A stretch of 64,000 bases of DNA, taken from NCBI RefSeq assembly GCF_002699985.1, contig NZ_LKBT01000070.1, positions 1-64,000 on the forward strand. Reading direction: 5' to 3'. The position numbers and the translations under genes were made by a program. Every line of letters starts with the position of its first letter. The stretch's first letter is position 1. Below the pieces are notes generated by a model, which did no database searches, was not told the DNA's origin, and worked only from the letters and a program-made list of their open reading frames with translations. The stretch comes from Pseudomonas sp. ICMP 561. Its GTDB lineage: Bacteria; Pseudomonadota; Gammaproteobacteria; Pseudomonadales; Pseudomonadaceae. Of the stretch, positions 8,210 to 16,911 are shown piece by piece.

Positions 8210-10078
8210 TCACTTCATCTCCGAGGCGACGGCGGAAGCGCCGCGTTTTTCAGCGAACTGCTCGTTGGTCAGCGGAACAGGGCTGACCTCCCACCAGGTT
8301 TCAATCGCCTCCCCATTACTGGCCTGTACTTTAGGAATGCCGAAACGATTCCACCACAACGTCGAGGCACCCGGCGGGTAATAGTTGGGAATCCAGTAAT
8401 AGCCCCATTGCAGCACCCGATCCAGGCAACGGGCGTAATCCACCATGGTAGATTTCTGATCGGCGCTAACCAGTCCGGCGATCAGGGTGTCCACGGCAGG
8501 GTCCTGCAGCACCATGTAGTTACTGGAGCCGGGGTCGCGGGCGCCTTTGGAGCCGAAACTGTTATACAACTCCATCCCGGGCGAGGTTGAGACCGGGTAG
8601 CCGGTCACGATCATGTCGTAATCACGGGCCATGACCCGATTCAGAAACTGCGCCGAGTCAATGCGGCGGATCTCGAAGTCGATACCTATCTGCGCCAGCG
8701 TGCGCTTGTACGGCAGCAGGATTTTTTCAAACCCGGCCTGGCCGTTGAGAAACGTAAAGGTAAACGGCTCACCTTTGGCGTTGACCAGATGATCGCCCTT
8801 GGGCGTCCAGCCAGCGTCTTCCATCAGCTTCAGCGCCTCAAGCTGCTTATCCCGGATGTATCCCGTGCCATCTGTTTTCGGGGTGTGGAATACCTTGTCG
8901 AACACTTCCGGCGGCACGTTGGCACGCAAAGGCTCAAGAATTTTCAGTTCGGCTGGGGTCGGCAGCTCAGTGGCGGCCAGTGATGAGTTGGAGAAGTAGC
9001 TGTTCTGGCGGATGTACATGTTGCGCATCATCTGCCGGTTGGTCCATTCGAAGTCCCAAAGCATGGATAGCGCCTGACGCACCCGGCGATCCTGAAAAAT
9101 GGGGCGATCCAGGTTGAAGACAAAACCTTGAGAACTCTGCACGGCGCCTTTGGCCAGATGGGCCTTTTGCAGGCGGCCGTCGGTCAGCGCCGGGCTGTCG
9201 TAGAGAATCGAATAGGCCGTGGCGGAGTACTCGCGGTTGTAGTCGTAAGCGCCGCCCTTGAGGACTTGCCGGGCCACGTCAATGTCGCCGAAGTACTCGA
9301 CGCTGAAGGTGTCGAAGTTATAGGAACCGCGGTTTACCGGCAGATCCCTGGCCCACCAGTCCGGGTCACGGGCGAAGGTGATGCTGCGTCCTGGGTCCAC
9401 CTTGGCGACTTTGTAGGGGCCGCTGCCCACCGGAATCTCAAAGCCGCCACCGCCAGCGAAGTCGCGACTCTTCCACCAGTGTTCCGGAAAAACCGGAAGG
9501 GAAGTGAGGTCCAGCGGCAACGTTCGACTTTCACTGGACTTGAAGTCAAAGCGGATCCGGGTTGGGGATTCAACCTCAATGCCTTTGACGTCCTGAAATT
9601 GTGTCCGGTATGACAGGCTGCCCTGCGTCATCAGCAGGTCGTAGGTGTAGCGCACGTCTTCTGCGGTAATAGGCACGCCGTCTGCGAAGCGGGCTTTCGG
9701 ATTGATATAGAAGCGCAGTGACAGGCCATCATCGCTGCGCTCGATGCGCTCAGCCACCAGACCATAAACGGTGTAAGGCTCGTCCAGCGATCGTACAGCG
9801 AGAGGTGAATAGAGCATGCCATTGATTTGCGATACGCCGGTGCCTTTGTCGAGATAGGGCATCAGGTGGTCGAACTGACCAATTTCCTGAGCCGAGCGAC
9901 GCATGCTGCCACCTTTTGGCGCGTCCGGATTTACGTAGTCGAAATGCTTGAAATCCGCAGGGTAACGAGGCGCTTCGCCATAAACCGTCAGAGCGTGTTG
10001 CGGCGCAGCGGACAATAGTTGAGGGCCAGAGAGCAGGGCCAGCAGTGCCACGATCAGCGATGAAGAAACAAAACGCAT
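8210..10078 (-). CDS. yejA: Extracellular peptide-binding protein of the Yej system
   Basis: A 622-residue periplasmic solute-binding protein of the SBP_bac_5 family. The ATG at 10078 gives a textbook signal peptide (MRFVSSSLIVALLALLSGPQ, cleaved near SAA-PQH) and has an AGGA ribosome-binding site; the 29 extra residues from the upstream ATG do not look like a signal sequence. It captures peptides and feeds YejB/E. Related Pseudomonas systems (NppABCD) take up peptidyl nucleoside antibiotics and often have two binding proteins; only one is present here. The 300 bases upstream (10079-10379) hold a REP half copy at about 10270-10300 and the ppiC terminator. Confidence 0.88.
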   Translation of the reverse strand: MRFVSSSLIVALLALLSGPQLLSAAPQHALTVYGEAPRYPADFKHFDYVNPDAPKGGSMRRSAQEIGQFDHLMPYLDKGTGVSQINGMLYSPLAVRSLDEPYTVYGLVAERIERSDDGLSLRFYINPKARFADGVPITAEDVRYTYDLLMTQGSLSYRTQFQDVKGIEVESPTRIRFDFKSSESRTLPLDLTSLPVFPEHWWKSRDFAGGGGFEIPVGSGPYKVAKVDPGRSITFARDPDWWARDLPVNRGSYNFDTFSVEYFGDIDVARQVLKGGAYDYNREYSATAYSILYDSPALTDGRLQKAHLAKGAVQSSQGFVFNLDRPIFQDRRVRQALSMLWDFEWTNRQMMRNMYIRQNSYFSNSSLAATELPTPAELKILEPLRANVPPEVFDKVFHTPKTDGTGYIRDKQLEALKLMEDAGWTPKGDHLVNAKGEPFTFTFLNGQAGFEKILLPYKRTLAQIGIDFEIRRIDSAQFLNRVMARDYDMIVTGYPVSTSPGMELYNSFGSKGARDPGSSNYMVLQDPAVDTLIAGLVSADQKSTMVDYARCLDRVLQWGYYWIPNYYPPGASTLWWNRFGIPKVQASNGEAIETWWEVSPVPLTNEQFAEKRGASAVASEMK

Positions 10079-10329
10079 TACTGGGATCCTGACTGACGTC
10101 GGCGGGCGAACATCAGGGTTAAGGGTGGCGATGATTAAAGTCATACGACAGGCACGGTCAGGCAACGTTCTTGACCGGTCAATGCAGGCTTCAACAAGGT
10201 ACCGGAACCCGGGCTGGTTTGTAACTGGATGATGCGCGGTGCAAGTAGGGGTTATGCGCTAAACCCCAGCCTCGCGGGGCTCGTGCGCTCCTACAGGGAG
10301 GCATGGCGGTTTCTCTAGCGCCATAAACA

Positions 10330-10359
10330 CAAACGGCCCGCCTTGAGGCGAGCCGTTTG
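10330..10359 (-). terminator. Terminator hairpin after ppiC
   Basis: A near-perfect stem, AAACGGCTCGCC pairing with GGCGGGCCGTTT on the minus strand, begins about 20 bases after the ppiC stop. The T-run is short. Confidence 0.6.
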
Positions 10360-10379
10360 TGAGCATCAGCAGCGAGGAA

Positions 10380-10661
10380 TCAATCCTGGCGGCTGGTCAC
10401 TTCCAGCAGGTGGTAACCGAACTGGGTTTTCACCGGGCCTTGCACGACGTTAACGGGCGCGCTGAACACGACAGTGTCGAATTCCTTGACCATCTGGCCT
10501 GGGCCGAAAGAACCCAGATCACCGCCTTGGCGGCTGGAAGGGCAGCTGGAGTTGGATTTGGCGACTTCCGCAAAATCAGCACCGCCTTCGATCTGCGCTT
10601 TGAGCTCGTTGCATTTCTCTTCGCTGGATACAAGGATGTGGCGGGCAGTGGCTTTAGCCAT
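10380..10661 (-). CDS. ppiC: Parvulin-type peptidyl-prolyl cis-trans isomerase
   Basis: A 93-residue single-domain parvulin, the size of E. coli PpiC, with no signal peptide and therefore cytoplasmic. Conserved parvulin segments are ARHILVSSEEKC, FAEVAKSNSSCPS, GGDLGSFGPGQMVKEF and KTQFGYHLLEV, covering the active-site His, Cys/Ser and Phe positions. A good GGAG ribosome-binding site precedes the ATG. It is monocistronic between two hairpins. Confidence 0.93.
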   Translation of the reverse strand: MAKATARHILVSSEEKCNELKAQIEGGADFAEVAKSNSSCPSSRQGGDLGSFGPGQMVKEFDTVVFSAPVNVVQGPVKTQFGYHLLEVTSRQD

Positions 10662-10749
10662 GGGGAATTACTCCTGTGAAAAAAAAAGAAAGAGCCTACC
10701 GGATTAAGGAAGGCATTTCTCGATAAAGTTCAGAGCATTAACCATCAAG

Positions 10750-10777
10750 CGAGTTGAGCGGCGTTGTCCGCCGCTCT
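10750..10777. terminator. Hairpin between aroF and ppiC
   Basis: GAGCGGC/GCCGCTC stem with a 7-base loop, followed on the plus strand by TTTTT. It begins 11 bases after the aroF stop; the T-run faces the other strand, so termination efficiency for aroF is uncertain. Confidence 0.45.
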
Positions 10778-10787
10778 TTTTCGCTTG

Positions 10788-11870
10788 TTACCTGTAACGC
10801 AGTTTGCGGACGGCTTCGCGCAGCAGATGCTCTGTGGCGTCCCAACCCAGACACCCGTCGGTAACCGAGACACCGTAACGCATCGAGCCGCTGAGCGGCT
10901 GGCAGCCTTCAAACAGATGACTTTCGATCATCATGCCAACCAGTGATGAGTCACCCTGCAAGCGCTGCGCGAGTACATCGTTGAATACTTCCGGCTGGCG
11001 CAACGGGTCTTTGCCACTGTTCGCGTGACTGCAGTCGACCATGATGCGTTCGGCAATTTGCTGTTTCGCGAGGCTCTCACGTACTTGCGCCACGCTACTA
11101 CGATCGTAGTTAGGACCTTGGTGTCCACCGCGAAGTACGATGTGAGTGTCGGAGTTGCCCTGGGTTTCGATGATCGCCGGATGCCCCTGGCGATCCATGC
11201 CGAAGTGACGATGCCCATGAGCAGCCGAACGCATGGCGTCACAGGCAATGGCGACGCCCCCGTCAGTCCCGTTCTTGAAGCCCACTGGCATAGGCAGACC
11301 GCTGGCCATCTCCCGGTGGATCTGCGATTCAGTGGTGCGAGCACCAATGGCGACCCAACTGAGCAGGTCGTCAAAATAACCGGCTGCCATGGGTTGCAGG
11401 ATCTCTGTCGCAACAGGCAGACCCAGGCGCAGCATCTCGCGCATCAGATGACGTGAGAGTGTGAGGCCTGCGGCCATGTCATCACTGCCGTCGAGTTGTG
11501 GATCATAAGCCAGGCCCTTCCAGCCAACCGTGGTGCGGGGCTTCTCTACGTAGGCGCGCATCACCAGCAGCATCTGATCGCTGACTTCACCGGCAAGGGC
11601 CGCCAGGCGTTCGGCGTATTCAATGGCTGATTGTGGATCATGGATGGAGCAGGGGCCTACCACCACCAGCAGGCGAGAGTCCTGGCCATTGAGGATGGCG
11701 CGAACGGCGCGGCGTTGTGCGGCAACCTGTTCAGTGAGGGCAAGATCCAGCGGCAACTGCGATTTCAGTTGCAGGGTACTTGGCAGGCGTTGCGGGGCGG
11801 GAATGCTGTCGAGCACGGTCAGGTTGCGGGACGACAGGTCAGACGGTTTTACGGCGATAGACGAATTCAT
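10788..11870 (-). CDS. aroF: 3-deoxy-7-phosphoheptulonate (DAHP) synthase, class I
   Basis: A 360-residue class I DAHP synthase, first enzyme of the shikimate pathway (phosphoenolpyruvate plus erythrose-4-phosphate). Visible family motifs are LLVVVGPCSIHD, MRAYVEKPRTTVGWKGL, GARTTESQIHREMASGLPMPVGFKNGTDG, RGGHQGPNYD and MVDCSHANSGKDP, with the catalytic Cys, Lys, His and metal ligands intact. The ATG at 11870 is chosen; 20 upstream codons lack family similarity. It is preceded by an aromatic-rich leader peptide and terminator (12103-12332), so expression probably responds to charged aromatic tRNAs. Which aromatic amino acid inhibits the enzyme cannot be read; the symbol follows common Pseudomonas usage. 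Confidence 0.92.
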   Translation of the reverse strand: MNSSIAVKPSDLSSRNLTVLDSIPAPQRLPSTLQLKSQLPLDLALTEQVAAQRRAVRAILNGQDSRLLVVVGPCSIHDPQSAIEYAERLAALAGEVSDQMLLVMRAYVEKPRTTVGWKGLAYDPQLDGSDDMAAGLTLSRHLMREMLRLGLPVATEILQPMAAGYFDDLLSWVAIGARTTESQIHREMASGLPMPVGFKNGTDGGVAIACDAMRSAAHGHRHFGMDRQGHPAIIETQGNSDTHIVLRGGHQGPNYDRSSVAQVRESLAKQQIAERIMVDCSHANSGKDPLRQPEVFNDVLAQRLQGDSSLVGMMIESHLFEGCQPLSGSMRYGVSVTDGCLGWDATEHLLREAVRKLRYR

Positions 11871-12102
11871 GGTTCTGCTTCCTGGGCCGGCGGGTGTGGC
11901 CCGCTCGAGCCCTACTGGGGTGTTCGACAATTTGCCGGGTTGGCGTTCTGTAACGGGTTGCCACCTGTCAGTGACCGAACGGAGGCGGCTTGCTGTCCCG
12001 AACGGAGGCTGCTAAATCGCCAGGCAGTGCAAATGTCGGTGCGGTAATAAGTGCTGTAGGTCATGTCGTAATCCTCGATTCAATTAAATTTTCAGGGGCG
12101 CT

Positions 12103-12140
12103 AAAAAACAAAACCCCCGGTCGGGTAGCCGACCGGGGGT
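12103..12140 (-). terminator. Attenuator terminator upstream of aroF
   Basis: On the minus strand a perfect 12-base stem (ACCCCCGGTCGG with CCGACCGGGGGT, 4-base loop) is followed by TTTTGTTTTTT. It lies 48 bases after the leader-peptide stop and 232 bases before the aroF start, as expected for ribosome-mediated attenuation. Confidence 0.85.
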
Positions 12141-12188
12141 AGAGAATTCTCTGGTTGGCGTCCCCTTGATGTGGGCGCCGGATGGGTA

Positions 12189-12332
12189 TCAGGCGCGCCA
12201 GTGGCTAAACCAATACCCAAAATAAGAAGTGTTTTGCGGAGCAACGTCTGCCAACTGACCACACACGGCCGCGCGCGCTACCAGGCGATCAACGCTGGTC
12301 TGCAACAGTGGCTGTGAAGTGGATGGCAACAT
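12189..12332 (-). CDS. Aromatic leader peptide of the DAHP synthase gene
   Basis: A 47-codon reading frame whose end is SYFGYWFSHWRA: two Tyr, two Phe and two Trp codons within ten residues just before the stop. A GGAGA ribosome-binding site lies 7 bases upstream of the ATG at 12332. The terminator at 12103-12140 follows. By analogy with trp and phe leaders, ribosome stalling at uncharged Tyr, Phe or Trp codons would favour an antiterminator and let aroF be transcribed. Leader frame, ribosome-binding site and terminator are seen; the antiterminator pairing is inferred. The remaining stretch to 12568 has no gene I recognise. Confidence 0.75.
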   Translation of the reverse strand: MLPSTSQPLLQTSVDRLVARAAVCGQLADVAPQNTSYFGYWFSHWRA

Positions 12333-12568
12333 GATACGTCTCCGTTAAGTGCAGCGAGCTTACTTCAGCCGTGCTGAGCATTTCAATCAGAAATATCAAT
12401 GGCAGGCATAGGCGGGCCAAGCAAAATCAGTCGAGTGGAATCGCGCTTTTTTCGTTCGACGAGTTCGAAACAAGATGTTTAAGGCGAGGGATGAATGGAG
12501 AAAGCTCCTACAGGCGACTGTCCATTAATCCCGTGTATTCCATCCGCAATTTCTCACCTGGAAGAATC

Positions 12569-12802
12569 TCAATCAGCTGCTGCTTCAACTTGACGTTGTG
12601 GCTCGGCGGGAATGATGCCGTCCTTCATGCCCAGTAAAACCGCCACTTTATGGGCCTCTCCGCGCCGACCTTTCTTGCGGCCAGCCAAAACCTGATAAGT
12701 GGTTGCCGGATCAATGCTGTGCTCGCGGGCAAACTCTTGAACAGATTTACCTTGATGTTCAAGCCATGCTTTGGCTTGTGCGGCGGTACGTATTCCGGGC
12801 AT
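12569..12802 (-). CDS. BcepMu gp16-type phage-associated DNA-binding protein
   Basis: A 77-residue protein with a Cro-like helix-turn-helix: SVQEFAREHSIDPATTYQVLAGRKKGRRGEAHKVAVLLGMKDG. This is the pattern of the BcepMu gp16 family of small phage DNA-binding proteins. It is transcribed divergently from the XRE regulator at 12884, with about 80 bases between them, an arrangement typical of phage immunity switches, but no other phage gene lies beside the pair. Confidence 0.7.
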   Translation of the reverse strand: MPGIRTAAQAKAWLEHQGKSVQEFAREHSIDPATTYQVLAGRKKGRRGEAHKVAVLLGMKDGIIPAEPQRQVEAAAD

Positions 12803-12883
12803 AGTTCAAAACCGTTCAAATCAGTTTAATTTAACTCGATTCTACCATTCGTAAGGATGGGGTCAACAGGATTACGCATTCAA

Positions 12884-13237
12884 ATGAGTGGAATAGGTTC
12901 CCGACTGAGAAAAGAAAGAGAACGCCTGGGTTTATCTCAGCGTGCTTTTGGAGAAATCGGAGGCGTGGAGGCCAACGCTCAGGGCAAATATGAAAGTGGT
13001 GATCGTGCCCCCAAGGCCGATTACCTCGCAGCCATCGCCGCAAAGGGCGTGGATGTATTGTTTGTTCTGACCGGAAGCGCTACGCCTATCCTTGTCGAAA
13101 ATCTAAGCAATGCTGAGGAGAAAGTTCTGGGTAGCTACCGTACCCTTACCAAGGAAGATCAGGATGCCATCAGGCGATTGACCATCACCATGGCTGAGCT
13201 GTCAGCTTCATATGCGATCCAGAGCAAGGCGCGTTAA
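12884..13237 (+). CDS. XRE-family transcriptional regulator
   Basis: A 117-residue regulator with an N-terminal helix-turn-helix (GSRLRKERERLGLSQRAFGEIGG, with recognition-helix region NAQGKYESGDRAPKADYLAAI) and the short C-terminal VDVLFVLTG motif common in prophage regulators. The first 60 residues closely resemble the protein at 35963-36337 (shared EANAQGKYESG/ANAQGKYESG, RAPxADYLAA and GVDVLFVLT), so the two are paralogues. The ATG at 12884 is preferred over 12857, which has no room for a ribosome-binding site. Target is unknown; the divergent gp16-like gene is the natural candidate. Confidence 0.8.
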   Translation: MSGIGSRLRKERERLGLSQRAFGEIGGVEANAQGKYESGDRAPKADYLAAIAAKGVDVLFVLTGSATPILVENLSNAEEKVLGSYRTLTKEDQDAIRRLTITMAELSASYAIQSKAR

Positions 13238-13347
13238 TCGCAGGGAAGGCTGAAACTCCACTGCGTTAACGATTAGCGGCGCAAATAATTTCATCATTTG
13301 AGGGCATCGGTGATAGCGTGTCCTCAGCGCCATATCAAAATCATTGT

Positions 13348-13388
13348 GGGCCAGACCTTGCGTGACGCTAGGTCTGGCCCTTTGTTTT
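13348..13388 (+). terminator. Terminator between the XRE gene and gacA
   Basis: GGGCCAGACCT pairs perfectly with AGGTCTGGCCC across 13348-13380, followed by TTTGTTTTT. It insulates gacA from the upstream gene. Confidence 0.85.
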
Positions 13389-13435
13389 TGCTATGGTGAT
13401 CCGTATTCGTTATGACCGTTTTGCGAGGTGTCTGC

Positions 13436-14080
13436 TTGATTAAGGTGCTAGTTGTCGATGACCATGATCTTGTCCGGACAGGCATTACGCGCATGTTGTC
13501 TGATATAGACGGTCTTCAGGTGGTCGGCCAGGCGGACTCCGGCGAAGAATCGCTCAAGAAAGCGCGCGAGCTGAAGCCTGATGTGGTGCTGATGGATGTC
13601 AAGATGCCCGGCATCGGCGGCCTCGAAGCGACTCGCAAAATGCTGCGCAGCCATCCTGAAATCAAGGTTGTGGCGGTTACGGTTTGTGAGGAAGATCCTT
13701 TTCCAACTCGGCTGTTGCAAGCCGGTGCTGCGGGTTACATGACCAAAGGTGCTGGCCTGGCAGAGATGGTGCAGGCCATTCGTCTGGTCTTTGCCGGACA
13801 GCGTTACATCAGTCCGCAGATTGCGCAGCAACTGGCCCTCAAGTCTTTCCAGCCGCAAGTCAACAACTCGCCCTTCGATCTGCTGTCGGAGCGTGAGATC
13901 CAGATTGCCCTGATGATCGTTGGCTGCCAGAAAGTCCAGACCATCTCCGATAAGCTGTGTCTGTCCCCGAAAACCGTAAATACCTACCGTTACCGTATCT
14001 TTGAGAAGCTGTCGATTGGCAGCGATGTCGAGCTGGCTTTGCTGGCGGTACGTCACGGCATGGTCGATGCCAGCGCCTGA
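13436..14080 (+). CDS. gacA: Response regulator GacA
   Basis: A 214-residue NarL/FixJ-type regulator. The receiver domain begins IKVLVVDDHDLVRTGITRML and has the phosphoacceptor Asp in VLMDVKMPG; the C-terminal LuxR-type helix-turn-helix reads LSEREIQIALMIVGCQKVQTISDKLCLSPKTVNTYRYRIFEKL. The start is a TTG with GAGGTG placed 6 bases upstream, as in other Pseudomonas gacA genes; the ATG 24 bases upstream is not conserved. Adjacent uvrC starts one base after the gacA stop. With the sensor GacS (not in the window) it activates rsm small RNAs controlling secondary metabolism, possibly including the cluster at 46.6 kb (inference). Confidence 0.97.
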   Translation: MIKVLVVDDHDLVRTGITRMLSDIDGLQVVGQADSGEESLKKARELKPDVVLMDVKMPGIGGLEATRKMLRSHPEIKVVAVTVCEEDPFPTRLLQAGAAGYMTKGAGLAEMVQAIRLVFAGQRYISPQIAQQLALKSFQPQVNNSPFDLLSEREIQIALMIVGCQKVQTISDKLCLSPKTVNTYRYRIFEKLSIGSDVELALLAVRHGMVDASA

Positions 14081-14081
14081 A

Positions 14082-15905
14082 ATGAACCCATCGTTTGACC
14101 CGAGTGCCTTTCTTGCAACCTGTAGTGGCCGTCCTGGCGTGTATCGCATGTTCGATACCGAGGCGCGGCTACTGTACGTCGGCAAAGCCAAGAATCTGAA
14201 AAACCGCCTGGCGAGTTACTTTCGCAAGACCGGCCACGCGCCAAAGACCAGTGCATTGGTCTCGCGGATCGCCCAGATTGAAACCACGATCACCGCCAAC
14301 GAAACCGAGGCGCTGCTGCTTGAGCAGACGCTGATCAAAGAATGGCGTCCGCCTTACAATATTCTGCTGCGCGATGATAAGTCCTATCCCTACGTCTATC
14401 TGTCGGATGGCGACTTTCCTCGCCTGAGTATTCATCGCGGCGCGAAGAAACCAAAAGGTCGTTACTTCGGCCCTTACCCCAGTGCCGGAGCGGTGCGGGA
14501 AAGCCTGAGCCTGATGCAGAAGACCTTTCTGGTTCGTCAGTGTGAAGACAGTTTCTACAAGAACCGCACCCGACCGTGCCTGCAATACCAGATCAAGCGC
14601 TGCAAGGGGCCGTGCGTCGGTCTCGTCGAGCCTGAGGTTTACGCGGAAGATGTGCGCCACTCGGTGATGTTCCTCGAAGGTCGCAGTAACACGCTGACTG
14701 ACGAGTTGAACGCACTGATGGAAAAAGCCGCCATGAGTCTGGATTTTGAACAGGCTGCCGAGTTGCGTGACCAGATTGCGTTGCTGCGCCGGGTTCAGGA
14801 TCAACAGAGCATGGAAGGCGGCACGGGTGACGTCGACGTCGTCGCTGCCTTCGTCAACCCCGGCGGCGCTTGTGTGCATCTGATCAGCGTGCGCGGGGGC
14901 AGGGTGCTGGGTAGCAAGAACTTCTTCCCTCAGGTCGGTATCGAGGAGGAGGTGGGCGAGGTCATGTCGGCCTTCCTGTCGCAGTATTTCCTTGGCGGCG
15001 TTGATCGTGAGTTGCCAGCTGAAATCATCGTCAATGTGCTGCATGACGACTTCCCGACCCTGATCGACGCCATTGAAGAGTCTCGAGGTCGTGAACTGGT
15101 GATCAGCCACCGGGTTCGTGGCACACGTGCCCGCTGGCAGCAGATGGCAGTGACCAACGCGGAACAGGCATTGGCGGCGCGGCTCGCCAATCGTCAGCAT
15201 GTAGCAGCTCGATTCGATGCACTGCAGAAGGTTCTGAAACTCGATGAGCCGCCGCTGCGCCTTGAGTGCTATGACATCAGCCACTCCAGTGGTGAAGCTA
15301 CAGTGGCTTCCTGCGTGGTATTTGGTCCTGAAGGGCCGATCAAGTCGGATTATCGCCGCTACAACATTGAGGGCGTTACGGCGGGGGACGACTACGCTGC
15401 CATGCACCAGGCATTGACCCGACGTTTCAGCAAGCTGAAAGACGGCGAGGGCAAGTTGCCGGATATTCTGCTGGTTGACGGCGGTAAAGGGCAGATGTCC
15501 ATGGCCCGGGATGTATTGAATGAGCTGGCAGTGCCTGATCTGATCCTGTTGGGTGTTGCCAAAGGTACGACCCGTAAGGCAGGCTTTGAAACCCTGTATC
15601 TCAACGATTCCGCTCACGAATTTACCCTGCCGGGGGATTCCCCGGCGCTGCACCTGATTCAACAGATTCGCGACGAAGCTCACCGTTTTGCAATTACTGG
15701 ACACCGGGCACGACGCGGCAAGACACGGCGCACTTCTAGTCTTGAAGGCGTTGCCGGAGTAGGGCCGACACGGCGTCGGGACCTGCTCAAGCACTTTGGT
15801 GGTTTGCAGGAATTGTCCCGCGCCAGCATCGAAGAAATCGCAAAAGCGCCCGGAATAAGTAAAAAGCTTGCAGAGTCGATTTATGCGAACCTGCACAGCG
15901 AGTAG
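14082..15905 (+). CDS. uvrC: Excinuclease ABC subunit C
   Basis: A 607-residue UvrC that makes the 3' and 5' incisions in nucleotide-excision repair. Domains in order: GIY-YIG nuclease (residues about 12-95, GVYRMF...LLYVGKAKNLKNRL), a Cys cluster region (CLQYQIKRCKGPCVG), UvrB-contacting UVR motif (near 205-235, SLDFEQAAELRDQI), RNase H-like endonuclease core (ECYDISHSSGEATVAS and ILLVDGGKGQ) and a C-terminal double helix-hairpin-helix (GVAGVGPTRRRDLLKHFGG). The start at 14082 (MNPSFDPSAFL) is chosen because upstream Met codons run through gacA. It is co-transcribed with gacA, as in other pseudomonads. Confidence 0.97.
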   Translation: MNPSFDPSAFLATCSGRPGVYRMFDTEARLLYVGKAKNLKNRLASYFRKTGHAPKTSALVSRIAQIETTITANETEALLLEQTLIKEWRPPYNILLRDDKSYPYVYLSDGDFPRLSIHRGAKKPKGRYFGPYPSAGAVRESLSLMQKTFLVRQCEDSFYKNRTRPCLQYQIKRCKGPCVGLVEPEVYAEDVRHSVMFLEGRSNTLTDELNALMEKAAMSLDFEQAAELRDQIALLRRVQDQQSMEGGTGDVDVVAAFVNPGGACVHLISVRGGRVLGSKNFFPQVGIEEEVGEVMSAFLSQYFLGGVDRELPAEIIVNVLHDDFPTLIDAIEESRGRELVISHRVRGTRARWQQMAVTNAEQALAARLANRQHVAARFDALQKVLKLDEPPLRLECYDISHSSGEATVASCVVFGPEGPIKSDYRRYNIEGVTAGDDYAAMHQALTRRFSKLKDGEGKLPDILLVDGGKGQMSMARDVLNELAVPDLILLGVAKGTTRKAGFETLYLNDSAHEFTLPGDSPALHLIQQIRDEAHRFAITGHRARRGKTRRTSSLEGVAGVGPTRRRDLLKHFGGLQELSRASIEEIAKAPGISKKLAESIYANLHSE

Positions 15906-15937
15906 AATGCCCGCTCACCTCGTAGCAAGTTGTGCCG

Positions 15938-16498
15938 ATGAATATCCCTAATCTGATCACCGTTCTACGTGTCCTCCTGATTCCGATCTTCATTCTGCTG
16001 TTTTATCTGCCTTACCACTGGAGCTACATGGCAGCCAGTAGCGTCTTCGCTTTTGCAGCGGCGACCGACTGGCTCGATGGTTATCTGGCTCGCCGTCTGG
16101 AGCAGAGCACGCCGTTTGGCGCGTTTCTCGATCCCGTCGCGGACAAACTGATGGTTGCAGTGGCGCTCGTGTTGCTGGTTCAGGCCCACGCCAATCTATG
16201 GCTGACGTTGCCTGCGGCGGTGATTATCGGCCGTGAGATCGTTATTTCCGCTTTGCGCGAATGGATGGCCGAATTGGGTGCCAGGGCACAGGTGGCGGTG
16301 TCAAACCTGGGCAAATGGAAGACTGCCGCGCAAATGCTGGCGCTGGTCATCCTGCTGGCTAATCCACCCGCGTTCACATTCTGGGTGGTGCTGGGTTACG
16401 TGTTGCTGATTCTCGCTGCAGGCCTGACTTTGTGGTCGATGCTGCAATACCTGAGAGCTGCATGGCCGCATCTGAAAACCACCGCTGATAAAAAATAA
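15938..16498 (+). CDS. pgsA: CDP-diacylglycerol-glycerol-3-phosphate 3-phosphatidyltransferase
   Basis: A 186-residue inner-membrane enzyme making phosphatidylglycerol phosphate. It carries the CDP-alcohol phosphotransferase signature, DWLDGYLARRLEQSTPFGAF followed by LDPVADK, and several transmembrane segments. The ATG at 15938 (MNIPNLITVLRV) is the natural start; a GTG two codons upstream is an alternative. Gene order uvrC-pgsA-tRNA-Gly-tRNA-Cys is standard in the genus. Confidence 0.96.
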   Translation: MNIPNLITVLRVLLIPIFILLFYLPYHWSYMAASSVFAFAAATDWLDGYLARRLEQSTPFGAFLDPVADKLMVAVALVLLVQAHANLWLTLPAAVIIGREIVISALREWMAELGARAQVAVSNLGKWKTAAQMLALVILLANPPAFTFWVVLGYVLLILAAGLTLWSMLQYLRAAWPHLKTTADKK

Positions 16499-16515
16499 GT
16501 TTTTAAAACAAAGGG

Positions 16516-16543
16516 TTGACGGCGCGGTTTGAATGTATAGAAT
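16516..16543 (+). promoter_or_regulatory. Promoter of the tRNA-Gly/tRNA-Cys operon
   Basis: TTGACG, 16-base spacer, TAGAAT, followed by the GC-rich discriminator GCGCCCG typical of stringently controlled stable-RNA promoters. It ends 18 bases before tRNA-Gly. Confidence 0.7.
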
Positions 16544-16561
16544 AGCGCCCGTCACCAAGAT

Positions 16562-16637
<76 letters not shown>

Positions 16638-16683
16638 AGTTTGTACACATTGAGTGTTTGTTGTTTGAGCACTGGATGTTTGA

Positions 16684-16757
16684 GGCCGAGTAGCAAAATG
16701 GTTATGCCGCGGATTGCAAATCCGCTTACGCCGGTTCGATTCCGACCTCGGCCTCCA
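16684..16757 (+). tRNA. tRNA-Cys(GCA)
   Basis: Complete 74-base cloverleaf with encoded CCA: acceptor GGCCGAG/CTCGGCC, anticodon loop TTGCAAA, T-arm CCGGTTCGATTCCG. It lies 46 bases after tRNA-Gly and shares its promoter. Confidence 0.98.
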
Positions 16758-16766
16758 CTATTAAAG

Positions 16767-16797
16767 AACCCGAAGATTAACGTCTTCGGGTTTTTTA
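16767..16797 (+). terminator. Terminator of the tRNA operon
   Basis: AACCCGAAGA pairs with TCTTCGGGTT, followed by TTTTTT, starting 10 bases after the tRNA-Cys CCA end. Confidence 0.85.
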
Positions 16798-16911
16798 TTG
16801 TGTGCGAATTGGCGAACCCATCACCGCCACCAGAGCTGGTTTCTCTATCTCGCCGTCATCGACCTGATCGTGGTGCCCCAGGGCACGTTCAGTATGATGT
16901 CTCTGCCGTCT

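Noticed and set aside
14169..15896. 575-codon frame antisense to uvrC
   Set aside because: It mirrors a clear uvrC gene with all domains; the antisense product has no family features and arises from GC-rich codon bias.
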